From assembly GCF_002162035.1 (NCBI RefSeq), contig NZ_CP021138.1, forward strand, positions 2,813,008-2,877,007: 64,000 nt of DNA, read 5' to 3'. The position numbers and the translations under genes are program-made. Below are positions 33,178-42,774 of this stretch, piece by piece; position 1 is the first letter of the stretch; every line of letters begins with the position of its first letter. Origin of the DNA: Sulfuriferula sp. AH1 (GTDB taxonomy: Bacteria > Pseudomonadota > Gammaproteobacteria > Burkholderiales > Sulfuriferulaceae). Under the pieces are notes generated by a model that ran no database searches, was not told the origin of the DNA, and saw only the letters and a list, made by a program, of their open reading frames with translations.

Positions 33178-34481
33178 TGGATGCAGATTCTTTTCATCGC
33201 CTAGCAAAAGTTTTAGCGGACAGCGGCGAAGCAATCAGTCTACAGGATATGGATGCCACTTTCAGCCGCTATGGAGTACGCATCCTGCTTGATGATTTAT
33301 TCTCTTCCAATATCTGTGCACAGGTCATAGCTCTGACTGCGATTAATTCCGCAGCGCGCAGCTTTCGCGGCAATGTCGAAGTGATTGCACCGTTCAATTC
33401 TATACTAATAGCACCTGGCTTCGAGGGCATATCCTTGACCGAGTTCATGTCTTGGCTTGGAATCGGTGACATTGCAATGGAAACAGCGGCTTCCTGGCCG
33501 ACGATAAATATAGGCAATCCGTCAGACGCAGGGCCTACGCCAACAATTAGGCCTTGGGCAGATGGTTGGTGTTTCGGTATAGGCAATAACGGAGCATGTA
33601 CCACCAACTTCTTTGCTCCCGCATGTGTAGCCGCTGGAGGACTGGCAGTTAGTGAAGCCTTTTCCATACTGCGCCAAGACAATCCTTATGCCGGACGACG
33701 CAACATTACACTTTCGTTGTGGTCAGTTGCATCAGGTACTGCTGACGTGAATCCTCCTGAAGAGGAAGTGCCATCAGTATCCTCAGCATGGCTTGTGGGT
33801 TTGGGGCATCTCGGCCAAGCGTATGCCTGGATATTAGGATTCATGAGGCCAGCCCAGAATGCGACGCTTTATCTACAAGATATCGATGTAGTGACCAAGT
33901 CCACGCTTTCCACGTCCATGCTGTCCGTGACGAGTGATCTCAATAAGAGGAAGACGCGGATCGTGGCTAAATGGCTCGAACAGCGTGGATATTCCATAGC
34001 ACTTGTCGAACGCAGATTTGATGGCGCTCAACGTGTTGGTTTGAACGAACCGCAACTGGCTTTATTTGGAGTAGACAATGCCGCTGCACGACGAATATTG
34101 GAAGGAGCTGGCTTACGTTTTGTGATCGACGCCGGACTTGGATCAGGTTACCGTGATTTTCGCGCCATTCGAGTGCGAACTTTTCCAGGGCCATCAGAAG
34201 CCGCACAAATTTGGGCTGCGGATAACGTTACAACGAACTCGTCACAGGCCATCGCCTACAAAACCTTGCTTGCGGCAGGAGCTGATCCGTGTGGTGTTAC
34301 TACGCTCGCTACGCGCGCTGTCGGTGCGCCGTTTGTTGGTTGCGTTGCAGCAGCCTATGTCGTTGCTGAGTTCATACGTCACGAAATGGGCGTGAGGCCT
34401 GTTGGGTTTATTGACCTCAACTTACGAAATCCTCATGACATAGATGCGGGAACCGTACAGATTTTCGCGCCAATTAATTGA
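33177..34481 (+). CDS. bilD: BilD-like E1 Ubl-activating enzyme
   Basis: 434 residues from ATG 33177, with CAGGAGAG before it. The N-terminal 200 residues are an accessory domain; the C-terminal half is a ThiF/E1 adenylation domain with nucleotide loop WLVGLGHLGQ (Gly208-Gly213), acidic LQDIDVV, and arginine-rich DLNKRKTRIVA. Cys372 in GADPCGVTTLA is the probable thioester cysteine; Cys389 (FVGCVAAAY) is an alternative. It adenylates the C-terminal glycine of BilA. Length agrees with known BilD proteins. Confidence 0.82.
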   Translation: MDADSFHRLAKVLADSGEAISLQDMDATFSRYGVRILLDDLFSSNICAQVIALTAINSAARSFRGNVEVIAPFNSILIAPGFEGISLTEFMSWLGIGDIAMETAASWPTINIGNPSDAGPTPTIRPWADGWCFGIGNNGACTTNFFAPACVAAGGLAVSEAFSILRQDNPYAGRRNITLSLWSVASGTADVNPPEEEVPSVSSAWLVGLGHLGQAYAWILGFMRPAQNATLYLQDIDVVTKSTLSTSMLSVTSDLNKRKTRIVAKWLEQRGYSIALVERRFDGAQRVGLNEPQLALFGVDNAAARRILEGAGLRFVIDAGLGSGYRDFRAIRVRTFPGPSEAAQIWAADNVTTNSSQAIAYKTLLAAGADPCGVTTLATRAVGAPFVGCVAAAYVVAEFIRHEMGVRPVGFIDLNLRNPHDIDAGTVQIFAPIN

Positions 34482-34496
34482 TAGAAAGGATGTGAC

Positions 34497-34820
34497 GTGT
34501 TGGAACGATTGGAAAACTATTTTTTAACTGAGCCGGAAAGACTTATTGAGCTGGGAAGAGCTTTAACTTTTATGGGCGTATGGCTTATCCTGCTCGGCTT
34601 CGTAGGCAACGTAGCAACGAGTGCAATAAACGGAATAGGAATTATCGGCGGCCATGCGGGCGCGACGAAAACACTGGCTGACATTTATCCATCCTTACCT
34701 ACGTGGTGGGTGCCAGAGACTTTCGTCGGCGCATTACCAGCAATGGCGCTCATGTCCATTGGAGTCTGGTTCAACCTCGAAGGTAGGCGCATTCGGCGCT
34801 TTATGGGTAATTACAGATAG
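34497..34820 (+). CDS. Fifth gene of the Bil operon: small two-helix membrane protein
   Basis: 107 residues, GTG start at 34497 with AAGGATGTGAC before it, 15 bases after the bilD stop and on the same strand. Two hydrophobic segments (about 25-48, LTFMGVWLILLGFVGNVA; about 75-92, FVGALPAMALMSIGVW) surround a short loop, ending in a basic tail (EGRRIRRFMGNYR). No family recognised. The known Bil operons have four genes, so this may be an accessory component, membrane sensor or unrelated cargo that shares the transcript. Confidence 0.65.
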   Translation: MLERLENYFLTEPERLIELGRALTFMGVWLILLGFVGNVATSAINGIGIIGGHAGATKTLADIYPSLPTWWVPETFVGALPAMALMSIGVWFNLEGRRIRRFMGNYR

Positions 34821-35148
34821 GGAGTACTCATCAGCAGTTTCATAAAGCGGACGCTCGCACTGCCCTTTATTCAACACCGCCATGGAATACTGAGTGACCG
34901 CAAGGGCCGAGCAGTTGACATCTGCGATAGCCGAACTATACGGCTTGCATACATTTTTTTGGGTACCGGAATATCGGGCGTTATGGGTGGCGTGTCTAGC
35001 CAGAATCCGTATTCGATTTTTGCCACGTGCAAAGGGGACAAACCTCGGTAGCAGGCGAATGCCGGCTATGAAATCTACCCCCTTCAATTTACGACTTTAA
35101 TTGCGCGGAATAGATAGGCAGTTTCGAAGCCTATTTCGTCGTACTTTA
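34821..35148. other. Region between the Bil operon and the transposon right end
   Basis: About 330 bases with no supported gene. Short frames exist but lack ribosome sites and homology. A lone TnsB-like repeat at 35087-35103, near the inner side, could be part of the right end or the remains of another one. Confidence 0.4.
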
Positions 35149-35214
35149 ATTTATGACTTTAATAACCTATTTACGACTTTATTAACCTATTTACGACTTT
35201 AATTGTGCAGAACA
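35149..35214 (-). repeat. Right end of the Tn7-like element: three TnsB-like repeats plus terminal repeat
   Basis: 17-bp repeats start at 35149, 35169 and 35189 with exactly 20-bp spacing; the outermost is part of the perfect 26-bp terminal repeat ending GCAGAACA. Closely packed sites mark the Tn7 right end, and this end faces glmS as expected. Confidence 0.85.
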
Positions 35215-35219
35215 ATAAG
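35215..35219. repeat. Target-site duplication ATAAG (right)
   Basis: ATAAG directly after the transposon end and 17 bases from the glmS stop codon; pairs with 25886-25890. The attTn7 position is about this far downstream of glmS in other bacteria. Confidence 0.85.
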
Positions 35220-35236
35220 CGGCTAACGTTCGCTAA

Positions 35237-37066
35237 CTACTCCACCGTCACCGACTTGGCCAGATTACGTGGTTTATCGACGTCCGTGCCTTTTTGCAAC
35301 GCCGCATGATAGGACAACAGTTGCAGTGGAATGGTATGTAATATCGGCGACAACCAGCCGGCATTATCCGTAAGCTGTATCACATGCACTCCTTCGCTGG
35401 CGCTAATGTGGGTATCGGCATCGGCGAACACATACAGCTCCCCGCCGCGCGCGCGCACTTCCTGCAAGTTGGATTTGAGTTTCTCCAGCAATGCATCGTT
35501 AGGTGCGATGGCGACGACCGGCATGTCTTTGTCCACCAGCGCCAGCGGGCCGTGTTTGAGCTCCCCTGCCGGATAGGCTTCGGCGTGGATGTAGGATATC
35601 TCCTTGAGCTTGAGTGCACCTTCCATTGCGATCGGATAATGCATGCCGCGGCCGAGAAACAAGGCGTGCTGTTTGTCGGCAAAACGCTCGGCCCATTGCG
35701 CTACTGCAGGCTCCAACTCCAGCACGCGCTGGACTTCTGCGGGCAATGCACGCAATTCGGCGACATAGGCGGCTTCTGCCGCAGCAGTCAGGCGGCCGCG
35801 CTGTTTGGCGAGCAGCAAGGTAAGCAGGAACAGCGCGGCTAACTGCGTGGTAAAAGCTTTGGTCGATGCCACACCGATCTCGGGACCGGCACGGGTGAGA
35901 AAGCGCAGCTTCGATTGGCGCACCAGCGCAGATTCAGGAACGTTGCAGATCGACAGGGTATATTCATGCCCCAACGCTTGGGCATGATTCAGTGCAGCGA
36001 GCGTGTCGGCGGTTTCACCCGATTGCGACAGCGTTATCACCAGCGCATGCGAATTGGGCACGCTGTCGCGATAACGGTATTCGCTGGCGATCTCGGCTTG
36101 ACAGGGAATGCCCGCCAGCGACTCTATCCAGTAGCTCGCCACTTTACCGGCGTGATAGCTGGTGCCACACGCGAGGATCGTGACGGCATTGATTTCGGCG
36201 AAGACCGCCGCTGCATCAAAACCGAACAATTCCGGCAATAAATGCTCTCCCATTACCGCATCATGCAAGGTATCGGCCAACGCGCGCGGCTGCTCATGGA
36301 TCTCTTTTTGCATGAAGTGACGGTAATTGCCCAGCTCGGACATGTCCGACGACTGCTCGGAGATGAAAATATTGCGCTCGACACGCTGCCCGGCGGCGTC
36401 ATAGATAGCGACTGCTAACAAGCCCAGGTCGGCGATATCGCCCTCTTCCAGATAAATGACTTTTTGCGTCACCGGCAGCAATGCTGATACGTCGGAAGCG
36501 ATAAAGTTTTCTTCTATACCCAGACCGATCAGCAACGGGCTACCGCGCCGAGCGCAAATCAAACGCTGCGGTACATCGGCAGCAACCACGCCGATCGCAA
36601 ACGCGCCTTGCAAATCGGCTACGGTTCTGCGCACCGCTGTCAGCAGATCGCCGTCTATCTTGTAATAATGGTGTATCAGGTGAGCGATGACTTCGGTATC
36701 GGTTTCTGACGTGAAGATGTAGCCCAGCTCACGCAGACGCTGGCGCAGTATTTCGTAGTTTTCGATAATGCCGTTATGCACTACAGCGATCAAATCATGA
36801 CTCACGTGCGGATGCGCGTTAGCTTCATTGGGTGCGCCATGGGTTGCCCAGCGCGTGTGGGCGATGCCCCACTGACCCTGCACCCGCTGCTGTTGCACGG
36901 CTTCGGCCAGCGCCGCCACGCGACCGATGCTGCGCACGCGGTGCAGGCCATTATTAATCACCACCAGACCGGCCGAATCGTAGCCGCGATATTCCAGGCG
37001 ACGCAGACCTTCGAGCAAAATGGGTACAACGTTACGTTGCGCTACCGCCCCTACGATGCCACACAT
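35237..37066 (-). CDS. glmS: Glutamine--fructose-6-phosphate aminotransferase GlmS
   Basis: 609 residues; makes glucosamine-6-phosphate for peptidoglycan and lipopolysaccharide. N-terminal glutaminase with Cys2 (MCGIVGAVA), then two sugar-isomerase domains ([30 protein letters not shown]) and the C-terminal end [12 protein letters not shown], which is the conserved sequence that Tn7 TnsD recognises. Two bases follow the glmU stop, so the genes are coupled. The downstream side is occupied by the Tn7-like element; the coding region itself is intact. Confidence 0.97.
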   Translation of the reverse strand: MCGIVGAVAQRNVVPILLEGLRRLEYRGYDSAGLVVINNGLHRVRSIGRVAALAEAVQQQRVQGQWGIAHTRWATHGAPNEANAHPHVSHDLIAVVHNGIIENYEILRQRLRELGYIFTSETDTEVIAHLIHHYYKIDGDLLTAVRRTVADLQGAFAIGVVAADVPQRLICARRGSPLLIGLGIEENFIASDVSALLPVTQKVIYLEEGDIADLGLLAVAIYDAAGQRVERNIFISEQSSDMSELGNYRHFMQKEIHEQPRALADTLHDAVMGEHLLPELFGFDAAAVFAEINAVTILACGTSYHAGKVASYWIESLAGIPCQAEIASEYRYRDSVPNSHALVITLSQSGETADTLAALNHAQALGHEYTLSICNVPESALVRQSKLRFLTRAGPEIGVASTKAFTTQLAALFLLTLLLAKQRGRLTAAAEAAYVAELRALPAEVQRVLELEPAVAQWAERFADKQHALFLGRGMHYPIAMEGALKLKEISYIHAEAYPAGELKHGPLALVDKDMPVVAIAPNDALLEKLKSNLQEVRARGGELYVFADADTHISASEGVHVIQLTDNAGWLSPILHTIPLQLLSYHAALQKGTDVDKPRNLAKSVTVE

Positions 37067-37068
37067 GG

Positions 37069-38445
37069 CTATCCTTTCAACTTTTTGACCGGGCGCTGCC
37101 AGCCGGAAATGGTTAATTGTTTGCTGCGCGACAACGTCAGCTCCCCGGCTGGCGCATCCCTGGTGATGGTGGAACCGGCGCCGATGGTCGCGCCTTTGCC
37201 GACGGTGACCGGGGCCACCAGCTGGGTGTCGGAGCCGATGAAGGCATTATCTTCGATCACGGTACGGTGCTTGTTGGCACCGTCGTAATTGCAGGTAATC
37301 GTGCCGGCGCCGATATTCACCTGCTTGCCTACCGTGCTATCGCCGACATAGGACAGATGATTGATCTTGGAGCCGCTATCGACCTGACTGTTTTTAATCT
37401 CGACGAAGTTGCCCACATGCACGTCGGCGGCCAGTATCGTTCCGGGGCGCAGCCGTGCAAACGGGCCGATGTGGTTATCCGCACCCACAACGGCATCGGC
37501 CAGATGGGAAAACGGCGCGATTTGCGCGCCTGCCCCCACTTTTACGTTTTTCAGCACGCAGTGAGCGCCCACACTCACGTTATTGCCCAATTCCACGAGG
37601 CCTTCAAACACACAACCGACATCAATCATGACATCGCGCCCGCATTGCAGCGCGCCGCGCACGTCGATGCGTGCCGGGTCGAGCAGGGTCACGCCGTAAG
37701 CCATGAGCTGGTTGGCCAGCTCGCGCTGCTGCAGCCGTTCCAGTTCGGCTAGCTGCGCCTTGCTGTTGACTCCAAGGATTTCGCGATGATGCGCAGGCTG
37801 GCAGGCCTGCACTTCGATGCCATCGGCAACCGCCATCGCGATAATATCGGTCAGATAATATTCGCCCTGGGCATTGGCGTTACTCAAACGCGACAGCCAG
37901 CCTGCCAGTCTATGCGTGGGCAGCGCCATCAGCCCGGTATTCACTTCGGTAATCGCGCGTGTTTGCGCATCGGCATCCTTGTGCTCCACGATAGCGATAA
38001 CCTTGCCTGCAGCATTACGCACAATACGCCCATAACCGGTGGGGTCGGCCATGCTCACCGTCAACAGAGCCAGCCTGTCCTGCACCGCAACCGTGGTCAA
38101 TGCACGCATGGTGTCGGCCGTAGTCAGTGGCACATCGCCGTACAGGATCAGGGTCACGCCGAAATCCGCCAGATGCGGCAATGCCTGCTGCACGGCGTGT
38201 CCCGTGCCATGCTGTTCGGCTTGCAGCACCCAGGTGATGTCCGCTGCATTGATTGCTTGCGGCACCTGCTCGCCGCCGTAACCGTAGACCACGCAGATTT
38301 GCAGCGGGTCCAGACTGCGTGCGGTATCCAGCAAATGCGCCAGCATGGGTCTGCCTGCCAGCGGATGCAATACCTTGGGTAAATCGGACATCATGCGCGT
38401 GCCTCGCCCAGCGGCGAGGATGATTATGTTAAACGGGGAAATCAT
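37069..38445 (-). CDS. glmU: Bifunctional UDP-GlcNAc pyrophosphorylase / GlcN-1-P acetyltransferase GlmU
   Basis: 458 residues, normal length. N-terminal uridyltransferase domain with [19 protein letters not shown] and [13 protein letters not shown]-terminal left-handed beta-helix with hexapeptide repeats ([25 protein letters not shown]) and [16 protein letters not shown]. It carries out the last two steps to UDP-GlcNAc, directly using the pathway begun by GlmS next to it. Confidence 0.97.
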   Translation of the reverse strand: MISPFNIIILAAGRGTRMMSDLPKVLHPLAGRPMLAHLLDTARSLDPLQICVVYGYGGEQVPQAINAADITWVLQAEQHGTGHAVQQALPHLADFGVTLILYGDVPLTTADTMRALTTVAVQDRLALLTVSMADPTGYGRIVRNAAGKVIAIVEHKDADAQTRAITEVNTGLMALPTHRLAGWLSRLSNANAQGEYYLTDIIAMAVADGIEVQACQPAHHREILGVNSKAQLAELERLQQRELANQLMAYGVTLLDPARIDVRGALQCGRDVMIDVGCVFEGLVELGNNVSVGAHCVLKNVKVGAGAQIAPFSHLADAVVGADNHIGPFARLRPGTILAADVHVGNFVEIKNSQVDSGSKINHLSYVGDSTVGKQVNIGAGTITCNYDGANKHRTVIEDNAFIGSDTQLVAPVTVGKGATIGAGSTITRDAPAGELTLSRSKQLTISGWQRPVKKLKG

Positions 38446-38496
38446 GGTGATTGTTATGCCTTATCGAGACTGCGCTAGTATAGCAAATCCATGTAA

Positions 38497-38901
38497 TCAG
38501 CGGCCTAGCCTGTCATGATCTTCACGCCGGAATTCACCTTCGATCACATCGGATGGCGTCGGCGCTTGCGCCTTGCGCCCGAACAGTCCCGCCGGTATCA
38601 ATAAAATCAGCACAGCCAGCACATCGCTAATGATGCCAGGAAAAATCAGCAGCGCGCCGGCGAGCATGGTGCGGCCGCTTTCAAACAGCGCGCGGAACGG
38701 CGAACCGCCGCCCTGCACCGTCATTATCATGCGCGCGAAAAATGCCAGCCGCTCTTCTGCGATCAGCATCGCGCCTGCCAGCGCCGAGATGGCCAATAAC
38801 GCAATTACCCACCAGCCTATGGCTTGGTACACTTTTACCAGTGTATAAATTTCCAATGCGGGGAAACTCAACACTATAATGAAGCCTATTAGAAAACGCA
38901 T
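38497..38901 (-). CDS. fxsA: FxsA-family membrane protein
   Basis: 134 residues with four hydrophobic segments, starting FLIGFIIVLSFPALEIYTLV, the family's hallmark. FxsA is an inner-membrane protein that in E. coli overcomes exclusion of phage T7 by the F plasmid when overproduced; its normal role is unknown. The basic C-terminal tail (EGEFRREDHDRLGR) is cytoplasmic. Lies alone upstream of glmU and divergent from dsbD. Confidence 0.85.
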   Translation of the reverse strand: MRFLIGFIIVLSFPALEIYTLVKVYQAIGWWVIALLAISALAGAMLIAEERLAFFARMIMTVQGGGSPFRALFESGRTMLAGALLIFPGIISDVLAVLILLIPAGLFGRKAQAPTPSDVIEGEFRREDHDRLGR

Positions 38902-39025
38902 GGTTACCCTTCGCTCTTACTGTGAACATTTTGATCCATGCCCTGTCCGACCACTACAGACACATAAACCATCTTAACCATATTGGTACGTAATGTATAA
39001 CAACAAGCTCCCGGAGATTCCATTC

Positions 39026-41209
39026 ATGCGTTTTTTTGCACTTCTCATGCTTTTTTTCAGCCATATTATGGCGATCCATGCCGATGATTTGCTTGAACCT
39101 GAACAGGCATTTAAGTTTTCTGCTCAATTAATCGATGCCGGGCACCTTGAAGTGCGCTATCAGATTGCAGACGGATACTATTTATACCGCAAAAAACTCA
39201 AATTCGATCTCAAAGGCGCGACCCTCGGCACGCCTCAATTTCCTGCCGGGACCATCAAGCAGGATCCGAATTTCGGCAGCGTTGAAATCTATCATCGCGA
39301 AGTGCGGATCAAGCTGCCATTCACCCGCACCGATGCGACCAGCATAACCCTCAAGAGTACGGCCCAAGGCTGCGCCGAGGCCGGGGTGTGCTATACCCCG
39401 ATAGACAGCAGCGCCAGCTTTACGCTGCCTGCTGCTGCGCCAGCCCAGTCGGCGCCGACGGCGCTCAGCCCTCTCGGCGAGCTTAAACCTCAATCTGCGT
39501 CCGATTTCCTCTCGCCGGAACAAGCATTCAAGGCCAAGCTGAGTCTCACCAGTCCGACGACGGCGCAAGCCAATTTCACCATCGCTCCGCAATATTATTT
39601 ATACCAGAACAAAATCCACTTTACCGTTAAAGCACCGGCAGATCTTACTATCAGCAAAACCGACTTCCCTGCTGCCGATACCAAGCAAGACCCCAATTTT
39701 GGCGAGATGAAAGTCTATCATCGCGATTTTGCTGCCAGCTTGACTTTAAGCCGCGTCCTCAAGCCCGATGAATCTGCCCAGATCACCGTTGAATATCAGG
39801 GTTGCAGCGAAAAAGGCATATGTTACCCGCCGCAAAACCAGGTGATCACGCTGGGCGCAGGATCGGCACAGCCGAGCATTGCTGCGACCACAGCTCCGGC
39901 AACCAGCGGTGACGAAGATTCGCAAATCAGACGCGCCCTGCAGGGCGGGCATTTCTGGGTAGTCGTGGCCACCTTCTTCGGCGCCGGTTTATTGCTGGCA
40001 TTGACGCCGTGCGTATTCCCGATGATACCGATCCTGTCGGGCATCATTGCCGGCCAAAAGCAGGTCACGCGCTTATCCGGATTTCTGTTATCGCTGGCCT
40101 ACGTACTGGGCATGGCCATCACCTATGCGCTGGCAGGGGTAGCCGCTGCGCTGTCCGGCACCCTCATCTCCAATGCTCTGCAAAACCCCATCGCGCTATC
40201 CGTAGGTGCCGGCATCTTCGTCGCACTGGCATTATCCATGTTCGGCTTCTTCGAATTGCAACTGCCGAGCTTCATCCAGAGCAAATTTTCTGATGCGAGC
40301 AACAAGGTCAAAGGCGGCAATTTTGTCGGCGTGTTTATCATGGGCGCATTGTCCGCCCTCATCGTCGGCCCTTGCGTCGCACCGCCGCTGGCCGCCGCAC
40401 TGGCGTATATCGCGCAAACCGGCAACACCACTCTGGGCGGCTGGGCATTATTCTCCCTCGCCATTGGCATGGGCGTGCCGTTATTGCTGGTGGGATTATC
40501 CGCCGGGGCTTTGCTGCCGCGTGCAGGCGGCTGGATGAATGCGGTGAAAAATTTCTTCGGCGTACTGATGATTGCCATTGCGATCTGGCTGATTACGCCG
40601 TTAATCCCGATATGGACGCAAATGCTGCTATGGGCTGCATTACTGATTATCCCAGCCATTTATCTGCATGCACTCGATCCGCTGGCGCATAATGCTTCAG
40701 GCTGGCAGCGCCTGTGGAAAGGCATGGCCATCGTCATGCTGACCGCCGGCGTAGCATTGATTCTGGGCATGCTGGCCGGCGGCCGCGAATTACTGCAGCC
40801 GTTATCGGTGTTCAAGCCTGTGGCAAGCAGCGTCGCAGCTCCCAGCAAACTAACGTTTACCCGCGTACACAATCTTGCGGAACTGGATGCGAAAATCGCT
40901 CAGTCGGCCGGCAAAACGGTAATGCTGGATTTTTATGCGGACTGGTGCGTATCGTGCAAGGAAATGGAACACAATACCTTTAGCGATGCCGGTATCCAGC
41001 AACGTTTGGGAAACGTAGTATTGTTGCAGGCGGACATTACTGCCAACAGCGCGGATGACGACGCGTTGCGCAAGCGCTTTGGCGTATTCGGACCGCCGGC
41101 GATGATTTTCTTTGGTCCGGATGGCAAAGAAATCGCCGATCACGTGATCGGCTATCAAACCCCGGATCAATTCTCACGTTTACTGGATAGCCTGCTGGCG
41201 AAAAGCTGA
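39026..41209 (+). CDS. dsbD: Thiol:disulfide interchange protein DsbD with duplicated N-terminal domain
   Basis: 727 residues from ATG 39026 (MRFFALLMLFFSHIMAIHA signal peptide; GGAG upstream). It transfers electrons from cytoplasmic thioredoxin to periplasmic thiol carriers. Two DsbD-alpha domains come in a row, each with EQAFKF/EQAFKA, a YYLY motif, and its own cysteine pair (GCAEAGVCYTP and GCSEKGICYPP). Eight membrane helices follow with LTPCVFPM and GPCVAPP cysteines, and a C-terminal thioredoxin domain has DWCVSCKE. E. coli DsbD has one alpha domain and about 565 residues, so the extra copy explains the length. Confidence 0.94.
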   Translation: MRFFALLMLFFSHIMAIHADDLLEPEQAFKFSAQLIDAGHLEVRYQIADGYYLYRKKLKFDLKGATLGTPQFPAGTIKQDPNFGSVEIYHREVRIKLPFTRTDATSITLKSTAQGCAEAGVCYTPIDSSASFTLPAAAPAQSAPTALSPLGELKPQSASDFLSPEQAFKAKLSLTSPTTAQANFTIAPQYYLYQNKIHFTVKAPADLTISKTDFPAADTKQDPNFGEMKVYHRDFAASLTLSRVLKPDESAQITVEYQGCSEKGICYPPQNQVITLGAGSAQPSIAATTAPATSGDEDSQIRRALQGGHFWVVVATFFGAGLLLALTPCVFPMIPILSGIIAGQKQVTRLSGFLLSLAYVLGMAITYALAGVAAALSGTLISNALQNPIALSVGAGIFVALALSMFGFFELQLPSFIQSKFSDASNKVKGGNFVGVFIMGALSALIVGPCVAPPLAAALAYIAQTGNTTLGGWALFSLAIGMGVPLLLVGLSAGALLPRAGGWMNAVKNFFGVLMIAIAIWLITPLIPIWTQMLLWAALLIIPAIYLHALDPLAHNASGWQRLWKGMAIVMLTAGVALILGMLAGGRELLQPLSVFKPVASSVAAPSKLTFTRVHNLAELDAKIAQSAGKTVMLDFYADWCVSCKEMEHNTFSDAGIQQRLGNVVLLQADITANSADDDALRKRFGVFGPPAMIFFGPDGKEIADHVIGYQTPDQFSRLLDSLLAKS

Positions 41210-41754
41210 TGAAAAAGACATTATTAATAACCGCCATTATCGCCTTGCTAGGCGCAAGCTACTACGGCTATCAAAGCTATATCGGCCATGAACAGGCCTC
41301 CACGAATACGCCTGTAGCCGCATTGTCGTCCGAGTCCATTTTCAAGGCGCGCCTGCCGGATTTGGCGGGGGTCAGACAACCACTGGCCCAATGGCGCGGC
41401 AAGGTGCTGGTTGTCAATTTCTGGGCAACCTGGTGTCCGCCATGCCGTCAGGAGATTCCCGAGTTTATCCAGCTGCAAAAGCAATTTGGCGGACAAGGCT
41501 TGCAGTTCGTCGGCATCGCGCTTGATGAGAAGGCGAAAATTCAAAGTTATGTCGATGAGGTAGGAATCAACTATCCGATACTGGTTGGCGACCTGGAGGC
41601 AGTTGCGCTTTCGCAGGCCAGCGGTAACCGCATGGGCGGGTTGCCATACACGGTCATTATCGATCAGCAAGGCAAAATAATTGCAACAGAATTAGGCGGA
41701 CTAAACAAGCAAAAGCTATCCGCGATTATCGAACCGTTGTTACAAAACCATTAA
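41209..41754 (+). CDS. TlpA-like membrane-anchored thioredoxin
   Basis: 181 residues; one-base overlap with dsbD (TGATG). An uncleaved or cleaved N-terminal segment (LLITAIIALLGASYYGY) precedes a thioredoxin fold with NFWATWCPPCRQEIP and GLPYTVIID. Its neighbour DsbD is the natural electron source, so it is likely a periplasmic reductant for cytochrome c maturation or repair. Distinct from the second TlpA protein at 10.2 kb. Confidence 0.88.
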   Translation: MKKTLLITAIIALLGASYYGYQSYIGHEQASTNTPVAALSSESIFKARLPDLAGVRQPLAQWRGKVLVVNFWATWCPPCRQEIPEFIQLQKQFGGQGLQFVGIALDEKAKIQSYVDEVGINYPILVGDLEAVALSQASGNRMGGLPYTVIIDQQGKIIATELGGLNKQKLSAIIEPLLQNH

Positions 41755-41820
41755 AGTCAAATCCGGCAATTTTCGTTAAACGTCTGGACAATACTACGTA
41801 ATTTCGGCAAACTTGCGGCT

Positions 41821-42294
41821 ATGAATGGCAAACCTACTGATTCGAAGCCTGGTAAACGCATCCTTGTGCTGCACGGCCCCAACCTTAATATGTTGGGAAC
41901 GCGTGAACCGGCACATTATGGTCGCGACACGCTAACCGATATCAATACGCGGTTACAGTTGCGTGCAGACGCGACTAATGTGACATTGACCAGTTTCCAG
42001 AGCAATAGCGAAGCAGAGTTGATCAACCATATTCATGATGCCTATAACAACATTGATTTCATACTGATCAATCCGGCCGCGTTTACCCATACCAGTGTAG
42101 CGTTGCGCGATGCGCTTGCCGCTGTCGACATTCCATTTATAGAAATTCATTTATCCAATGTATTCGCTCGCGAAGCTTTCCGTCATCACTCTTATTTCAG
42201 TGATTTGGCAGTTGGCGTTATTAGCGGCTTAGGTGCACAAGGTTACGAACTTGCGCTCGAATACGCGCTTGCCCAACTCACCCACAAGGTTTAA
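41821..42294 (+). CDS. aroQ: 3-dehydroquinate dehydratase, type II
   Basis: 157 residues. Third step of the shikimate pathway. Type II signatures: [32 protein letters not shown] (catalytic region), [16 protein letters not shown] and [18 protein letters not shown] (catalytic histidine). Slightly longer at the N-terminus than usual ([12 protein letters not shown]). First gene of the aroQ-accB-accC-prmA run, as in many betaproteobacteria. Confidence 0.96.
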   Translation: MNGKPTDSKPGKRILVLHGPNLNMLGTREPAHYGRDTLTDINTRLQLRADATNVTLTSFQSNSEAELINHIHDAYNNIDFILINPAAFTHTSVALRDALAAVDIPFIEIHLSNVFAREAFRHHSYFSDLAVGVISGLGAQGYELALEYALAQLTHKV

Positions 42295-42297
42295 ATC

Positions 42298-42747
42298 ATG
42301 GATCTGAGAAAACTTAAAAAACTAATCGACCTCGTACAAGAATCCGGCATTGCTGAGCTTGAAATTACTGAAGGTGAAGAAAAAGTCCGTATCGCCAGCA
42401 TGTTGCAACATCAGCAGCAGCCATTCTACATGGCCTCGGCACCTGCCGTCGCTCCGGTTCAACCTGCCATTACGGTTGCAGTACCTGCCAGCACCGATCC
42501 TGCTGTCATTGAAGGACACATTCTCAAATCGCCTATGGTCGGTACTTTCTATCGTGCCTCCAGCCCTGGTGCAAAGGCTTTCGCTGAAGTTGGGCAAAGC
42601 GTCAATGCCGGCGATACCTTATGCATTATCGAAGCAATGAAATTGCTCAATGAAATTGAGTCAGATCATGCCGGCGTAATCAAGGCCATTTTGGTTGAGA
42701 ACGGTCAGCCCGTTGAATACGGCGAACCTTTATTCATTATTGGCTAA
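42298..42747 (+). CDS. accB: Biotin carboxyl carrier protein AccB
   Basis: 149 residues. Carries biotin for acetyl-CoA carboxylase. N-terminal helix ([20 protein letters not shown]), a Pro/Ala-rich linker and the biotinyl domain from about residue 75 ([19 protein letters not shown]); the biotin lysine is in [12 protein letters not shown], where the usual AMKM is AMKL. Starts 3 bases after aroQ and 27 bases before accC. Confidence 0.96.
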   Translation: MDLRKLKKLIDLVQESGIAELEITEGEEKVRIASMLQHQQQPFYMASAPAVAPVQPAITVAVPASTDPAVIEGHILKSPMVGTFYRASSPGAKAFAEVGQSVNAGDTLCIIEAMKLLNEIESDHAGVIKAILVENGQPVEYGEPLFIIG

Positions 42748-42774
42748 CCCACCCTCTCTATACACAGGTCGCTC

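Larger units (their letters stand above)
25891..35214. mobile_element. Tn7-like element carrying a Bil antiphage operon, no tns genes
   Basis: 9,324 bp bounded by perfect 26-bp terminal inverted repeats (25891-25916 and 35189-35214) that begin TGT and end ACA, flanked by ATAAG on both sides. Near the glmS side three 17-bp repeats (ATTTAYGACTTTAWTAA/TTG type) lie at 35149, 35169 and 35189, exactly 20 bp apart, with a fourth at 35087; the other end has dispersed copies at 25900 and 25968. This is the layout of Tn7 right and left ends, and the repeat resembles the TnsB site of Tn7. The right end faces glmS, 17 bp past its stop, as for Tn7. No TnsA-E homologue is present, so movement would need help in trans. 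Cargo: IS copies, cassettes, Bil operon. Confidence 0.85.

Noticed and set aside
25891..35214. tnsA-E or other transposition genes for the Tn7-like element
   Set aside because: None of the frames inside shows TnsA, TnsB, TnsC, TnsD or TniQ motifs; the only transposases belong to the IS481-like copies.
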